Translations under genes and position numbers: made by a program | Source of the DNA: Cylindrotheca closterium | Taxonomy: Eukaryota > Bacillariophyta > Bacillariophyceae > Bacillariales > Bacillariaceae | DNA: 64,000 nt | Direction of reading: 5' to 3' | Assembly (NCBI GenBank): GCA_933822405.4 | Contig: CAKOGP040002114.1 | Span: forward strand, 106,193-170,192 | Shown: positions 46,557-56,662 of the stretch, one piece after another | Layout of the letters: each line of letters begins with the position of its first letter | How positions within the stretch are numbered: the stretch's first letter is position 1 | The notes under the pieces: model-generated | Databases searched by the model: none | The model's input: only the letters and a program-made list of their open reading frames with translations | Told to the model about the DNA's origin: nothing

Positions 46557-48194
46557 TCAGTCTGTCACTATCATTGTGGGCAGGGCAGTTTTGTTGTTGT
46601 AAGGAAATCCGACACCTTCCAGAAGCACTGACGCTTTTTCTTCGCCAAAGGTTTGGAGAAATGACGCCAACCATTTACGAGGCGTATCTCCTAGCTTACC
46701 AGTGATTGTTTTATTCACCTCTAGATTTTTCTTCATGAAGGTTTCATAGCGGTCTTTTCCACCTCTGACATCGTTGGGTCTATCAAAGTAGTCCCATGTC
46801 CCAAGATAGTGATTGACGTGCATCAGGTCTTGACTTTCCCCCCACGCCGATCCGCACTCCCTGATGAGCATATGCTGTGAAAAACGAGTATAGACGTTCA
46901 CAGAGACACGTGAAGCATCAATGATACACTTTCCAATGATCGTTTTTCGGCGATGGTATCGAAATCTCATTGTTTGAAATCGAAAAGGATCGAAAACGGC
47001 CGGCACATCTTTTGTCACCGCTTCTTGTGGACTCTCAAACCCGGAGAATTGTTGCCGCATCAAGCAAAGGCATAGCGTTGCTTTGTTCCCCCATCGAATG
47101 TTTTGCTTCTGAGAATTGATTAGTTTGACAGTGGTGTTTTGCATTTTCATGATCTCGTTTCCACTTTGGGCAGCCTTGAGTGTTTTGAGGATGATTCCGG
47201 ATTGCTCCATCATTTCTGGAGCGGCAGGAAGTACCTTTGCATTGAGTACCAAGAACTCATCCGTGTCCCCAACAAAGGTCCAAGTCCACTTGTTCTGCTT
47301 GAGATGGTTGAGGCAATTGCGATAAAACAATCCTGGAAAGCGAGCCCAAATCAGCATGTTAGGAAGATCAACTGATCGAATATTGCCATGCAAAGTTGCT
47401 ACAATACCTTGCAATTTGTAGAAGCGTGAAACGCCATTCAGTTGGGATAGAATACTTCTAGCCTGCGGGATGAATGAAAGTTGGTGAATGTCTGTCCAGT
47501 ATGTAATTTCCAGATATGGCTTCCATCGTTCCAAAATCTTTGTCGGATCCTTGTCACTCTTTGGATCACGATAAATAACTAAATGTCGCATTGGCAAGAC
47601 ATGGTAATGATAGGCGATCCATTCAATCAATCTCTCGTAATCATCCATCCACATTAAGCAGGCACCGAAGGAGTTTGTTCCGTTGTATTCAAGAGTTGGT
47701 AAAGGATTGGGAGATGAGGTTGCTGATGAAGCGGAGTCTGACAATGGAATTCTTGTTTGGTTTCTGAGAGCATTTGTTTCGCTGTAATTGTGATCTTGGC
47801 GTTCTCTTGTCTCGATTGCGATCACGGTTGGGCTCAAAGTTGTCAGTGTCAGTGTCGTTGTTGTTGTAGTCGAAGTCGAAGTCCTAGTTGTAGTCTTGGT
47901 CGTGGTTGCAGTTGGACTTGATGTTAGAGTTTCATTCAGAGCATTGTGTAACATTCGAAGCTCGCTTTCTTCTTCCTGTAAAGGCAGATGATTCGTTCCG
48001 TGTATACTTCTGCTTTCTTTTGGCTCTGTAGATGATGATTTGATCCTGGGCATGACGAGATCTTCTTGAGGTGAATGTTCCAGTGCCATCGCAGTTGGGT
48101 CATGATGGATCACCTGAGTAAGAAGCAAAGCGAAGTAGATTGCACTGAAAGCGAGACCCACAATCCAAATATCGCACTTGGGTTTCTTTTTCAT
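46557..48194 (-). CDS. Golgi-type glycosyltransferase, GT92-like (type II membrane)
   Basis: 545 aa, single exon. A short basic N-tail (MKKKPK) and one helix (IWIVGLAFSAIYFALLLTQV) give type II topology. A Ser/Thr-rich stem follows (with an STSTTTTTTLTLTT run), then from about residue 170 a GT-A-like domain: CLMWMDDYERLIEWIAYHYHVLPMRHLVIYRD at its start; KWTWTFVGDTDEFLVLN with a D-x-D metal motif near 305; and RECGSAWGESQDLMHVNHYLGTWDYF near the end. This is the common GT92/DUF23-like arrangement of diatom Golgi enzymes. It probably adds a sugar to glycoproteins or matrix polysaccharides; donor and acceptor unknown. Confidence 0.85.
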   Translation of the reverse strand: MKKKPKCDIWIVGLAFSAIYFALLLTQVIHHDPTAMALEHSPQEDLVMPRIKSSSTEPKESRSIHGTNHLPLQEEESELRMLHNALNETLTSSPTATTTKTTTRTSTSTTTTTTLTLTTLSPTVIAIETRERQDHNYSETNALRNQTRIPLSDSASSATSSPNPLPTLEYNGTNSFGACLMWMDDYERLIEWIAYHYHVLPMRHLVIYRDPKSDKDPTKILERWKPYLEITYWTDIHQLSFIPQARSILSQLNGVSRFYKLQGIVATLHGNIRSVDLPNMLIWARFPGLFYRNCLNHLKQNKWTWTFVGDTDEFLVLNAKVLPAAPEMMEQSGIILKTLKAAQSGNEIMKMQNTTVKLINSQKQNIRWGNKATLCLCLMRQQFSGFESPQEAVTKDVPAVFDPFRFQTMRFRYHRRKTIIGKCIIDASRVSVNVYTRFSQHMLIRECGSAWGESQDLMHVNHYLGTWDYFDRPNDVRGGKDRYETFMKKNLEVNKTITGKLGDTPRKWLASFLQTFGEEKASVLLEGVGFPYNNKTALPTMIVTD

Positions 48195-48632
48195 GGTGGA
48201 TTGACTGATTCTATTCTATCACAGGGAATAAGTCCTCTCAAGATGTAACGATACACCAGAAATAAGAACGTGTAGGTTTTGGATGAAAGTTATTACAGTA
48301 GGCGGGCCATATACTGTATAGATATCGTGTATTCAATACTTGTACACTATGCATGTATCTATTCCAAGTTCACAATTGAAAATATAGGACCTATATAGCC
48401 TACCTGGTACCGGTACCTATACCGGTACAACATGACACAGCATCGCGGTGATCGGTGAATACTGGAAAGGGAATACGATAGTCCTTCTTCGAATCCTGGA
48501 AAGGGGATAAGATAGTCCTTCTTCCAAACACACAACACAAACAAAACAACACACTCACGATACATACCGGTACATACCGGTACGGGTATTGGCATTCATC
48601 ATACCGTACCTGGTAGTCTAATAGATACATAC
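48195..48632. other. Divergent promoter with dense TACCGGTA palindromes
   Basis: 438 bp between the glycosyltransferase (minus) and DUF6824 (plus) genes. Four copies of the 8-bp palindrome TACCGGTA lie at 48408, 48420, 48565 and 48575, along with CTGGTACCGGTACC and GTACCTGGTA variants. Two copies of CCTGGAAAGGGGATA / CTGGAAAGGGAATA with GATAGTCCTTCTTC flank them (48461-48525), an imperfect duplication of about 37 bp. Possible transcription-factor sites or simple-repeat drift. Confidence 0.6.
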
Positions 48633-50180
48633 ATGCATGGCACCATGCCCTATGAATACGGTGAAAATGACGTTCTAACCCTCAAGGGAGCAGCAGCACA
48701 GCAAACAACACATCCTGGTAATATCACGTATTACAAACTCTGCGAACAGAAGTACCCTGAGTATGCAAAGGAAGAATCGAGCGTTGTCCGGCGGAATATT
48801 TGCATAGAAATTGTGAAAAAGATTACCAACGAGCACGGAGGAGTCTTTCGCAAATACAACGGAGCCAAGATGGATGCAGCAGCAGCCGTAAACAAAACAA
48901 TGGACCGATTTCGCCAGATCCGCAAGCCAAAGATTGTGGCACCGAAATCTGTTGGTGAGAACGACGTTGTATTCAAAGTTGGTGCTGCCAATCATCTCTT
49001 TCCGGGCAATGCAAAGTGGAGACTTCTGTTGGATCAGCATGTGCATAGCTACTGGCCAGAGCTTTTTCCTGCCAGCAACAATGGTCTCTCCAATGACAGT
49101 CGTAGTGGCAAGGATGATGTGGAGACAGAGACAGAGATAGAGACAGAGATACAGCAAGAATCCATAGAGTCGGCTTGGAAGCGAGTAAGAGGTCAAAGGC
49201 CCTACTATCAGGTAAATTCAATTTCAATCAATGAATATCGATAATCAATTCTTGCAAGAAACACGACAAGTGAGCCCAATCATTTCAATCATCATACAGT
49301 ACCTTACCGGCACTTTTACCCTTCTTAAATCAGGTGGAAATTTCCCACAAGTTAATTGATATCATTGAAGACCGTGGTGGCAAGTTTCGCAATGCGGCAC
49401 TCAACGTAATGGAAGAAAGGTACGTGCTGTATGGGAAACGATTCCAATCATGACTGGTGGCTCTTTTGCATCTCTAGCTTTTGTTTCTCAACACAACTGA
49501 AAACTGAATGCTTGTGCCTATGTATGACTGCCTACTTTACACGTACCTGGTACAGGGAAGGTGTGTTGACCAAAATCCATGAGCGATTCAAGGACATCAA
49601 GAAGTACATAAAGAATGGCACCTACCAATCCCCAGTTATAAGCAATAAGAATCTCGATCAAAATGGCAATGGCGGAGACATTGCGAATGCCGAGAGTTTT
49701 TACGTCATCAAACGAACTGGATGCACATCCACTAAAGCAACCGTTATTCATAGTGAACACCATGAGCACGGAAGTTCAGCAGCAGCATGGGCGTCCAAGA
49801 AGAACAAGCGAAGAAAGAAAAAGGAAAGCGAAGATGTAGGTGATGCCTCTAGCGATGAAGGCGGCAGCCATGGCAGCTTGGACAGCATGGAATCCTTCGA
49901 CGATAATACTACTTTTCCAAAACGAAGCAAGGAGCAAGCCCAAGCTCGTCGAGAACGAGCCCACCGTCGTAAAGAAGCGATCCAGAACAGAAAGTCAGAT
50001 CAAGAAACCAAGCCCAAAGCGAAAAGGAAGAGAAAAAAGAAACCCAATGGCCTCTTGCCACCCGAGCTACCAGATCACGAAATGAGCGATTACGAAAAGT
50101 TGAGATTTGAGAAGATGCAGCGAAATTATAATCGTATGGTCAGCTTGGGCCTTTGCGCAGGTGCCACTGCAGAAGTGTAG
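48633..50180 (+). CDS. Nuclear-type protein with tandem DUF6824 domains
   Basis: Three exons, 48633-49211, 49334-49419 and 49556-50180; introns of 122 and 136 nt, GT-AG; 429 aa. Two DUF6824-like domains in tandem: ENDVLTLKGAAAQQTTHPGN ... GGVFRKYNGAKM (about 8-95), and ENDVVFKVGAANHLFPGN ... DRGGKFRNAALNVMEER (about 108-225), the second split by both introns. Both have lost the usual FGRG-type turn after NDV. The C-terminal third is basic (NKRRKKKES, KRKRKKKPNG) and ends in SDYEKLRFEKMQRNYNRMVSLGL, a Y-E-x-L-R-x4-M-x-RN-x4-LGL signature seen at the ends of several nuclear proteins. DUF6824 is an expanded stramenopile family, possibly DNA-binding; role unknown. The start could also be the second ATG, 12 bases on. 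Confidence 0.85.
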
Positions 50181-50561
50181 TGTAACTATCCATCGGGGTA
50201 TCTATCATGCTTAATATTTATTAACAAAGAGAAAGTGAAACTATGTTATTACAATACTGGCATGATAATATATTGCAGCATAAAATACAATACATACAGT
50301 ACAGTACTGTAGAGTACGCTGGGGATGATAGGGGAACCTCAAAAACTGATTCCCCCAATATACTGTACGATACGTGAGCGGCATACGGTATCTCGTATCG
50401 TATTATGGTGGCTCTTATTCTTCCGTCATCAAAAGCAGTAACCCAAACGATAACAACAATCGAAAAATAAACGATCAGTCCTCAGTCTCTTTCCTTTCGA
50501 TTTTCATCCGACTTTACCAAGAGTGAAAGCCATCTTCAGCTACAGGTCGCACCAAGCTACA
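50181..50561. other. Intergenic and 5' leader of the peroxiredoxin gene
   Basis: About 380 bp. Contains ACAGTACAGTACTGTAGAGTAC near 50297-50318 (palindromic) and ATCTCGTATCGTATTATGG near 50390. The reading frame of the peroxiredoxin extends upstream to a GTG at 50523, but the first ATG is at 50562. Confidence 0.5.
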
Positions 50562-51371
50562 ATGGGGAATTGTCAACGGGGTCGACCCAGAGACGCAGAG
50601 CCTCTTCATACTGGCACGAGGACATCTCCTGATAGCAAGTTACTTCAAGTCCATGATCGACCGACCATTGGTGATGTCTTTCCCAATCTGAAAGGATCCA
50701 CTCAGCTCAGTGATGATTTTGATTTATACGAATATATTGGAAATGATAAGTGGGGCCTGATATTCATGCACCCAGGGGATTTCACGCCTGTATGTACAAC
50801 TGAGTTGGGTGCTGCAGCGGGTCTTGCTTCAGAGTTTGAAAAACGAAACGTCTCAGTGGTTGGATTCTCTTGCAACAATGCACAAAGTCACCGAGATTGG
50901 ATAGTCGATATCAAAGTTGCAACCGGCGAACAGGTAAACTTTCCCTTATTCTGTGATCCTGACCGCTCACATGCCAAGTGGTTGGGGATACTGGATCAAA
51001 ACAACCGAGACCGAAAAGGTCTGCCGATGACAGTGCGATCCGTGTACGTGCTCAAGCCGAACAAAGAAGTGGCACTCGTCATTACCTATCCAGCATCCAC
51101 AGGACGAAATATGAACGAAATCCTACGAGTCATTGATTCGTTACAGGTATCGCACGAGTATGAAGTTGGAACACCAGCGAATTGGACTCCGGGAGGTAGG
51201 GTTCTGATAAATGCTACTCTATCAGACAACCAAGCAGAAGGACGGTACGGAAGAGAACAGATTGAATATGTGGATGTTCCGTCAGAACGATTCAGTGGTG
51301 CAATAAGAAGGCATTACCTGAGATACGTGAATGATCCGACAGTAAAGGAACAGCCACAGGAAGGTACTTGA
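50562..51371 (+). CDS. 1-Cys peroxiredoxin (Prx6 type) with N-terminal acylation motif
   Basis: 269 aa from the ATG at 50562. The catalytic cysteine is C78 in HPGDFTPVCTTE, the Prx6/1-Cys signature, and the C-terminal Prx6 extension is present (GRNMNEILRVIDSLQ, VGTPANWTPGGRVLI, DVPSERFSGAIRRHYLRYV). It reduces peroxides or phospholipid hydroperoxides using an external thiol. The start MGNCQRGRP fits the N-myristoylation pattern (Gly2, small residue at 6 is Arg here, so imperfect) with a palmitoylatable Cys4, hinting at membrane attachment. An insert of about 40 residues before the Prx core is unusual for the family. Single exon. Confidence 0.93.
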   Translation: MGNCQRGRPRDAEPLHTGTRTSPDSKLLQVHDRPTIGDVFPNLKGSTQLSDDFDLYEYIGNDKWGLIFMHPGDFTPVCTTELGAAAGLASEFEKRNVSVVGFSCNNAQSHRDWIVDIKVATGEQVNFPLFCDPDRSHAKWLGILDQNNRDRKGLPMTVRSVYVLKPNKEVALVITYPASTGRNMNEILRVIDSLQVSHEYEVGTPANWTPGGRVLINATLSDNQAEGRYGREQIEYVDVPSERFSGAIRRHYLRYVNDPTVKEQPQEGT

Positions 51372-51735
51372 ATCTTGGGGAACGTTGTCAGTATATAGAG
51401 CTAGATGGTATTGAGTGATAATGTACTTTACTTGTTGTGTCTTCTTTGAAAATGAATTGGTGTAGCGAAGGGAGAACAAAAAAACATTTTGTACTCAAAC
51501 CATTCCGTACCTGGTTCCACTCTGCTCATGAAGGATGATTTGGTTTTGATTCTTAAAAGTCAGGAATTCTAAAACCAACATGATGCCTGAAACCTGTACA
51601 ACAAACACTTCCTTGAACGAATGAAAGGTTCCAACCTGGTCCCATGGGACACGGCAGAATCAAATACCGGTACTACACGAACGTTTTGAAAAGGTAATAT
51701 ACACTAGTACTGGATTACGGTGTGTGGAAGAATGA
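51372..51735. other. Convergent 3' intergenic region
   Basis: Between the peroxiredoxin stop and the small nuclear-type ORF. Contains a TACCGGTA palindrome at 51665-51672 and a GTACCTGGT piece near 51508. No gene seen. Confidence 0.5.
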
Positions 51736-52245
51736 TCAACTGTCAATATCAAATTCTTGGGAAATGGAAACAATTTCATGACGGAGTTCTTGATGAAAAT
51801 ACTCCAATTGAACCATCAAACGAGAAATTTTACCAAGGCGATCAATCTGTCTATCTGATTCCAAGTCATCTACCAGAGAAGACTCCTCGGTTGTCTGACT
51901 ATCTGCAGAAGATTCTATTGCTGATCCTTCGTCACTTGTCACAATTTCGGAAACTCTGCTGCTGGCTTGTTCCAAAGAGTTTGTTTCAGCCGTAAGAAGA
52001 GGGCCAGTCTTTTGCCGTTTCCTTGGATGACACTTCGCATCGTTGTTTGCGAACCGTTTACTCAAGATGGAAGCCTGCTTTGCCATGATGGAGGAAACAA
52101 TCTCTGACTTGAGTGCCCCAATTTGGTCCCACGATTTCACAGTCAACGCTAAAGTTTTCTCGTTTTCTGTGATTTCTCTCGGCACATTGGGAGTCCCTGA
52201 AAATTGGTTGGCTTCCCCTTGCATGGATGGAGTGTTGGGCATCAT
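51736..52245 (-). CDS. Small hypothetical protein with putative nuclear localisation signal
   Basis: 169 aa, single exon. Helix-rich with a basic patch HPRKRQKTG near residues 90-98, a Ser/Glu-rich middle, and a C-terminal helix (LGKISRLMVQLEYFHQELRHEIVSISQ) that could form a coiled coil. No signal peptide, TM or recognised family. The size and the charged helical composition suggest a real but minor nuclear protein, perhaps a transcription or kinetochore subunit; that is a guess. Confidence 0.55.
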   Translation of the reverse strand: MMPNTPSMQGEANQFSGTPNVPREITENEKTLALTVKSWDQIGALKSEIVSSIMAKQASILSKRFANNDAKCHPRKRQKTGPLLTAETNSLEQASSRVSEIVTSDEGSAIESSADSQTTEESSLVDDLESDRQIDRLGKISRLMVQLEYFHQELRHEIVSISQEFDIDS

Positions 52246-52842
52246 GTTTACTGTATTTTGAATTTATGTGCTTCGGAAGGGCATTGTGATGGATTGGTAT
52301 GCGAAGACTTGCCAGATGGTGAAGCAGATGTTACACAGAATGGATTAGGTGAAGAATTGAGAGTCGCTTGAAACCTTGTTTGTAGTTAACGATTTTGGTT
52401 GCACCATCCGGTCCTCGTTCTGTGTTCGTTCCTGTGATTCTTCCGCCTCATTTCTCATTCACGCGGTACGTACGACTAGTACATTGCACAGAAAGCAGAT
52501 GGCGTTCTTTCCCACAAAATGGGGCGAAAGGAAACTTTTTACACGTCACCACGTCGTGAGCAGCTGGGCATTTTAAACTCTGGTCGAGCGAGTCGTTAAT
52601 CCTTTTTTGGTTTGGACCGGTCCCGTCCCGCCGTCCCCATCCTAAATCCCCCATAATATCAAAAATCTCAAATATGAAATACGGTACAGTATCGTAATGA
52701 CTCGATCACCATAATATGTATCATACAGTACTCGTACCAGGTACCCTTTCCCCACAGTACTCGTACCCTTTCCCACCACCACTCTTCGTCATCGGCTTGC
52801 CCTTTCTTTTTGTGCCGCTTTCCCTCCAACAGTGTTTCCACA
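52246..52842. other. Divergent promoter region, 597 bp
   Basis: Between the small nuclear-type gene (minus) and the sulfotransferase-like gene (plus). Holds GTACCAGGTACCC near 52734 and a duplicated ACAGTACTCGTACC (52725 and 52755), an imperfect direct repeat spanning the CTTTCCCC tract. No gene seen. Confidence 0.5.
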
Positions 52843-54321
52843 ATGACAAAAATGGGCCTCAATTGGCTCACTATCGCCCTTGTTGTCGGAGCTGTGGCGC
52901 TGTCGTTTCTATCATTATGGGAATCCTCACGCTGCACACCCAATAACTTTGAAGGCACCCATGCCATGAACGTGAACGTGCCACCACACATCAACGAGCA
53001 AAACAGTCGTCTCCCTTCGCCCGAAGAGCGAAAGAATGATGATAGGGTTCTAGAAACTGCAGATCCAAAAGTAGAACAACCAATAACAATACCTGCAGAG
53101 TCTCCCATATTGCCTGCTGGTGCTGAAATACCAACAGCAATACCCAAGACGTGTTATGGAACGCCACAAGAACGAAGAGCACTAGCAAGAAATGACAAAG
53201 CAACTGCCGAAGACTGGAAGCGCATGGCGCGATGTACCTTAAATCGGTACTCTACACTCTATGGTCACTTTTCGATGCACATATCCAAGGCTGGTGGGAC
53301 ATCCTTCTGTGAAGCTCTCAAAGACAAGACGAATCAATGCCGACAGGTTCCTCCCAAAAAAGAATCCAAAGGAACCAGCTACAACTACAACTGCTACGTC
53401 GCTCAGAATAAGCCAATCGATGACGGTCCAATGTGGAAACGACAAAAATTCTATCTGGGACCTCGGTGGACTCGAAAAGAGACCAAACAAAAGCTGAAAT
53501 TGGATTTCTGGATGGGAGGCGACGAAGAGGACAATATAATACCTTGCTCTGTGATTGAGAACCACTTGGAAACTGAAGATAATATGGTTGTATTCAGTGA
53601 AAATCATTTAGTAAGCGGTGATGCATGTGACAACAAAATGGTCAACTCAATTGTCATGCGAGAACCCATGAAACGATTACTGTCGCATTACAATGATGTG
53701 TACCTATGGTGTCTTAAATACAAGAACAATCCACTCTGTCTAAAGATGCTGCAAGGAGGCAATCTCACGGATGGGGTTCGTATCTACGATGTCATGTTTA
53801 TGGCGGAGAACTTTGACTTTATCAGTGATAACATCTATGCTCGGTCCTTGAACCCAAGCAAAACGTACTATGCACCCCTTGGCTTTGAGGGTATGGATAG
53901 CGAGGCAGTGTTATCCTCAGCATTGGAATCCCTTTCAAAGTTTGATTGGGTGGTTGTAATCGGAAGTGGAAACTCCACCGAAGGGGAGAACAACGACCTC
54001 ATTCTCAAGGATGGCCTTGGACTTGGTTTGGGTTTGCCCCATTCCAACACTGTCGGTTCCAAGGCAAGCGCTAGCCAAACGACAAAGACACCTAGCTCCT
54101 TATCTGCACAAGGCAAAGTTTTCCTGCAAAAGCTGAATGACTTGGACTACCGGATATGGGAAGAAGCACAAGATTTGCACAATCTGGATGTAAAGTCCAT
54201 AAACCTCATGAAGCAGTATGGAGCTGATGTCTTTGCGGAGTACGAAACAAAAAAGCGAAAGAACTCTGGGGATATATGTTGTGGATACGTTTGCAAGACA
54301 CCAAACAAACTCAAGAGCTAG
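52843..54321 (+). CDS. Type II membrane sulfotransferase-like protein
   Basis: 492 aa from ATG 52843 (the frame extends upstream to a TTG only). Short N-tail, one helix (WLTIALVVGAVALSFLSLW), Pro-rich stem to about 110. The lumenal domain starts GHFSMHISKAGGTSFCEAL (about 142-160), a K-x-G-G-T-S match to the 5' PAPS-binding loop, and continues to NSIVMREPMKRLLSHYNDV (about 267-285), a match to the 3'-phosphate motif R-x-P-x-x-R-x-x-S. This fits a Golgi carbohydrate sulfotransferase of the heparan/HNK-1 type; acceptor unknown. A Gly/Leu repeat (DGLGLGLGLP) occurs near 395. Diatoms make sulfated polysaccharides, so the role is plausible. Confidence 0.75.
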   Translation: MTKMGLNWLTIALVVGAVALSFLSLWESSRCTPNNFEGTHAMNVNVPPHINEQNSRLPSPEERKNDDRVLETADPKVEQPITIPAESPILPAGAEIPTAIPKTCYGTPQERRALARNDKATAEDWKRMARCTLNRYSTLYGHFSMHISKAGGTSFCEALKDKTNQCRQVPPKKESKGTSYNYNCYVAQNKPIDDGPMWKRQKFYLGPRWTRKETKQKLKLDFWMGGDEEDNIIPCSVIENHLETEDNMVVFSENHLVSGDACDNKMVNSIVMREPMKRLLSHYNDVYLWCLKYKNNPLCLKMLQGGNLTDGVRIYDVMFMAENFDFISDNIYARSLNPSKTYYAPLGFEGMDSEAVLSSALESLSKFDWVVVIGSGNSTEGENNDLILKDGLGLGLGLPHSNTVGSKASASQTTKTPSSLSAQGKVFLQKLNDLDYRIWEEAQDLHNLDVKSINLMKQYGADVFAEYETKKRKNSGDICCGYVCKTPNKLKS

Positions 54322-54595
54322 TACAAGCCTCGCCAAGTGAAGCCAAATGGTTAAACTGTATATAAGGCTGAGAAGTGCCGGATGCCGGACATATTCTAGG
54401 GATACAGGTAGAAATGGGGTCGTTGAAATCAACGTCTTTCCGTCACGCGACATAGTAATCATCATCACCGCCATCACATTTATTCCGACACATCAAAGAA
54501 TATTCGACCAAGTACTTGAAGGAGAACCGTCGATCAGTAAAATCAAAACAGTCTTCTTTTTTAGCTGGAAAGCAACGTCAACAAAAGAAAGAAAT

Positions 54596-56550
54596 ATGAT
54601 ACTACACAGTCTCTTAGTTTGCTGCCTAATCCTGCCCGATGCTAGAGCATTTTCGCTGTCTGCGCTTCCAAGGACTGTCACTTCAAGAACGAGCACCACA
54701 TCCTTAGCATCTTCCGACTCTGCAAAAGCTGCCCTGGAAAGAACTGCATCTCATCTTGAACGACTCAAGTCTCGGGAAGACATTGTATCCAGTGGCAACG
54801 CCAATACCGATCACGCGTTTGAAGCTTTGACAAGAGAGTATCTGCAAAGACCAGCGAATGCATTAAAGGGAGAATTGAAGAAACTCAGGCAGCCAACGAA
54901 AGGGGGGAAGCCAGATCTAGCGCGTCGATTAGCTGCTTACGACATTGCAAAAAAAACTGGTGTTTCGCCTGTTGGCAATGATAACTCAGAAGTGAAAGAC
55001 TGGAATCCAGCCGAAGAACGAAAGAAAGGAGACACAGTGGTGGGGGAAGCCTTGGGACCAATCGACACTTTTTGTGGGTTGAAATTGTCCAAGGCTGCGA
55101 GTGAAGCATTGGGAAAAGCCAACTTCAGAGCGCCCAGTCCCATCCAGGAAGCAGCAATTCCCGCTCAAGTAAATGGAGAGTCCATCATCGTGCATGCCGA
55201 AACAGGTTCTGGGAAAACGTTGGCCTATCTGTTACCCATCACAGAGCAACTTTGGAAAGACCACTACGCAGAAGATGATGATGGCTACGGATTCATCATG
55301 ACTCCAACCAGAGAGCTTGCAGCTCAGGTAGCAGGTACGTAGGAGTTACTGTTGTTGGCGTATACACTACTGGCTCGAACTTCCTTTTCTCATGAAGCTT
55401 TTGCTGGATAGGTATTGCATCGGTCTTGGCCCCTCCTGGAACTGTTCGAATGGTTTCACATCCTACCAATTTAATGACAGATGGTCTAAAAGACCGTGGC
55501 GAAAGAGAAAATGGCGGCCGTATAGATGATGGTGACGGAAGAACCATGCCGCGATTGTTCATCGGATCGGCAAAGAGCATCATGGGGAGTCTATATGGTG
55601 ATGGCAAAATGCCAGCTCCTCCCACGACGAAACCAGAGGCAAAGTATCTTTTGGCGAATACACGGTGGGTGGTGATGGATGAAGTGGATCGACTGCTTGA
55701 TACCAAGCGAGGAAGAGACCCATCTACAACCAGGAACAAGCACGAGAAGCCCGCAGCAATTGTCACTTCTGCAGTCGCTCGATTGACTTTCGGCAGGGCT
55801 CAGGTTGTATCAGTGAGCGCAACAGTAGGAAGGACATTGAAACGGGAATTAAGCCGAGTGCTTGGATTACCTCCCAAAGAATTCCCAGCCGTTGTCCGTG
55901 GTAACGACAGCATGCAAGAAGAAGAGTTCAGAAAGGCGAACACCGGTGGTCATCTTGGCCGAGCAGTAACAATCCCTGAGACCGTAAAGAACTATATAGT
56001 TCCGGTCGACAGTTCATCAACGGGAAAGGTGTTGACTAGCGCATTCTTCGTACTCCGAGAGTTGAACAAGCAACAAACCCGTCGTATTCTGCTAGTATTG
56101 ACAAAGGGCTCTGGAATTAGTACCCAGAATACGCTTGGAGCCTTGAAACACTTTCAATGCAAACCAGAGCCAAGATCTCTACTCGACGTATTGGAAGCGG
56201 ACGGTACGGACAGGCTCATTGAGGTGCACCGTGAAGTCTCTGGTGCTACTGGGGTAGGCGAAGCGAAAGGTGTTGAGAAGGATCAAGGGTATGTGTTGGT
56301 CACTGGAGAAGATTCAGTGAGAGGTCTGCATTTGGACGGACTGGATGCTGTCGTAGTTGTCGGGAGAGCACAAGGACCAGATGAATATACCCATATCGCT
56401 GGGAGGACAGGTAGAGCTGGACGAAGGGGTAGTGTTTTTAATGTTGTGAGTGGAAAAGAGGCATCTGCTGTAAAGGCATGGGAAAAGATGCTTGAAACAG
56501 AATTTTTGGAGATTGCAATCGAAGACATCCCAAACCAAAATAGAGAGTAA
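54596..56550 (+). CDS. Plastid-type DEAD-box RNA helicase with N-terminal SAP-like domain
   Basis: Two exons, 54596-55334 and 55412-56550, GT-AG intron of 77 nt; 625 aa. Start at MILHSLLVCCLILPDARA-FSLSALP, a signal peptide plus aromatic plastid-import junction. Residues about 85-130 look like a SAP domain (LKGELKKLRQPTKGGKPDLARRL). Helicase motifs: Q-motif FRAPSPIQ, I AETGSGKT, Ia PTRELA, II DEVD (VVMDEVDRLL, not DEAD), III SAT (SVSATV), IV-V (SVRGLHLDGLDAVV) and VI HIAGRTGRAGR. Motif Ib is unusual (FIGSAKSIM in place of TPGR) and followed by a long insert. It probably remodels plastid RNA or ribosomes. The intron rebuilds QVAGIASVLAPP in frame. Confidence 0.9.
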
Positions 56551-56662
56551 ACTGAGATATAAATTGATGTTCATATTATTTGTTTTCTATGGCCAACGAA
56601 ACAGAGACTTTGGCCCACAGTCGCGGTCAACTGGGTCATATTTCTAGCGGACTCTATAAGAT

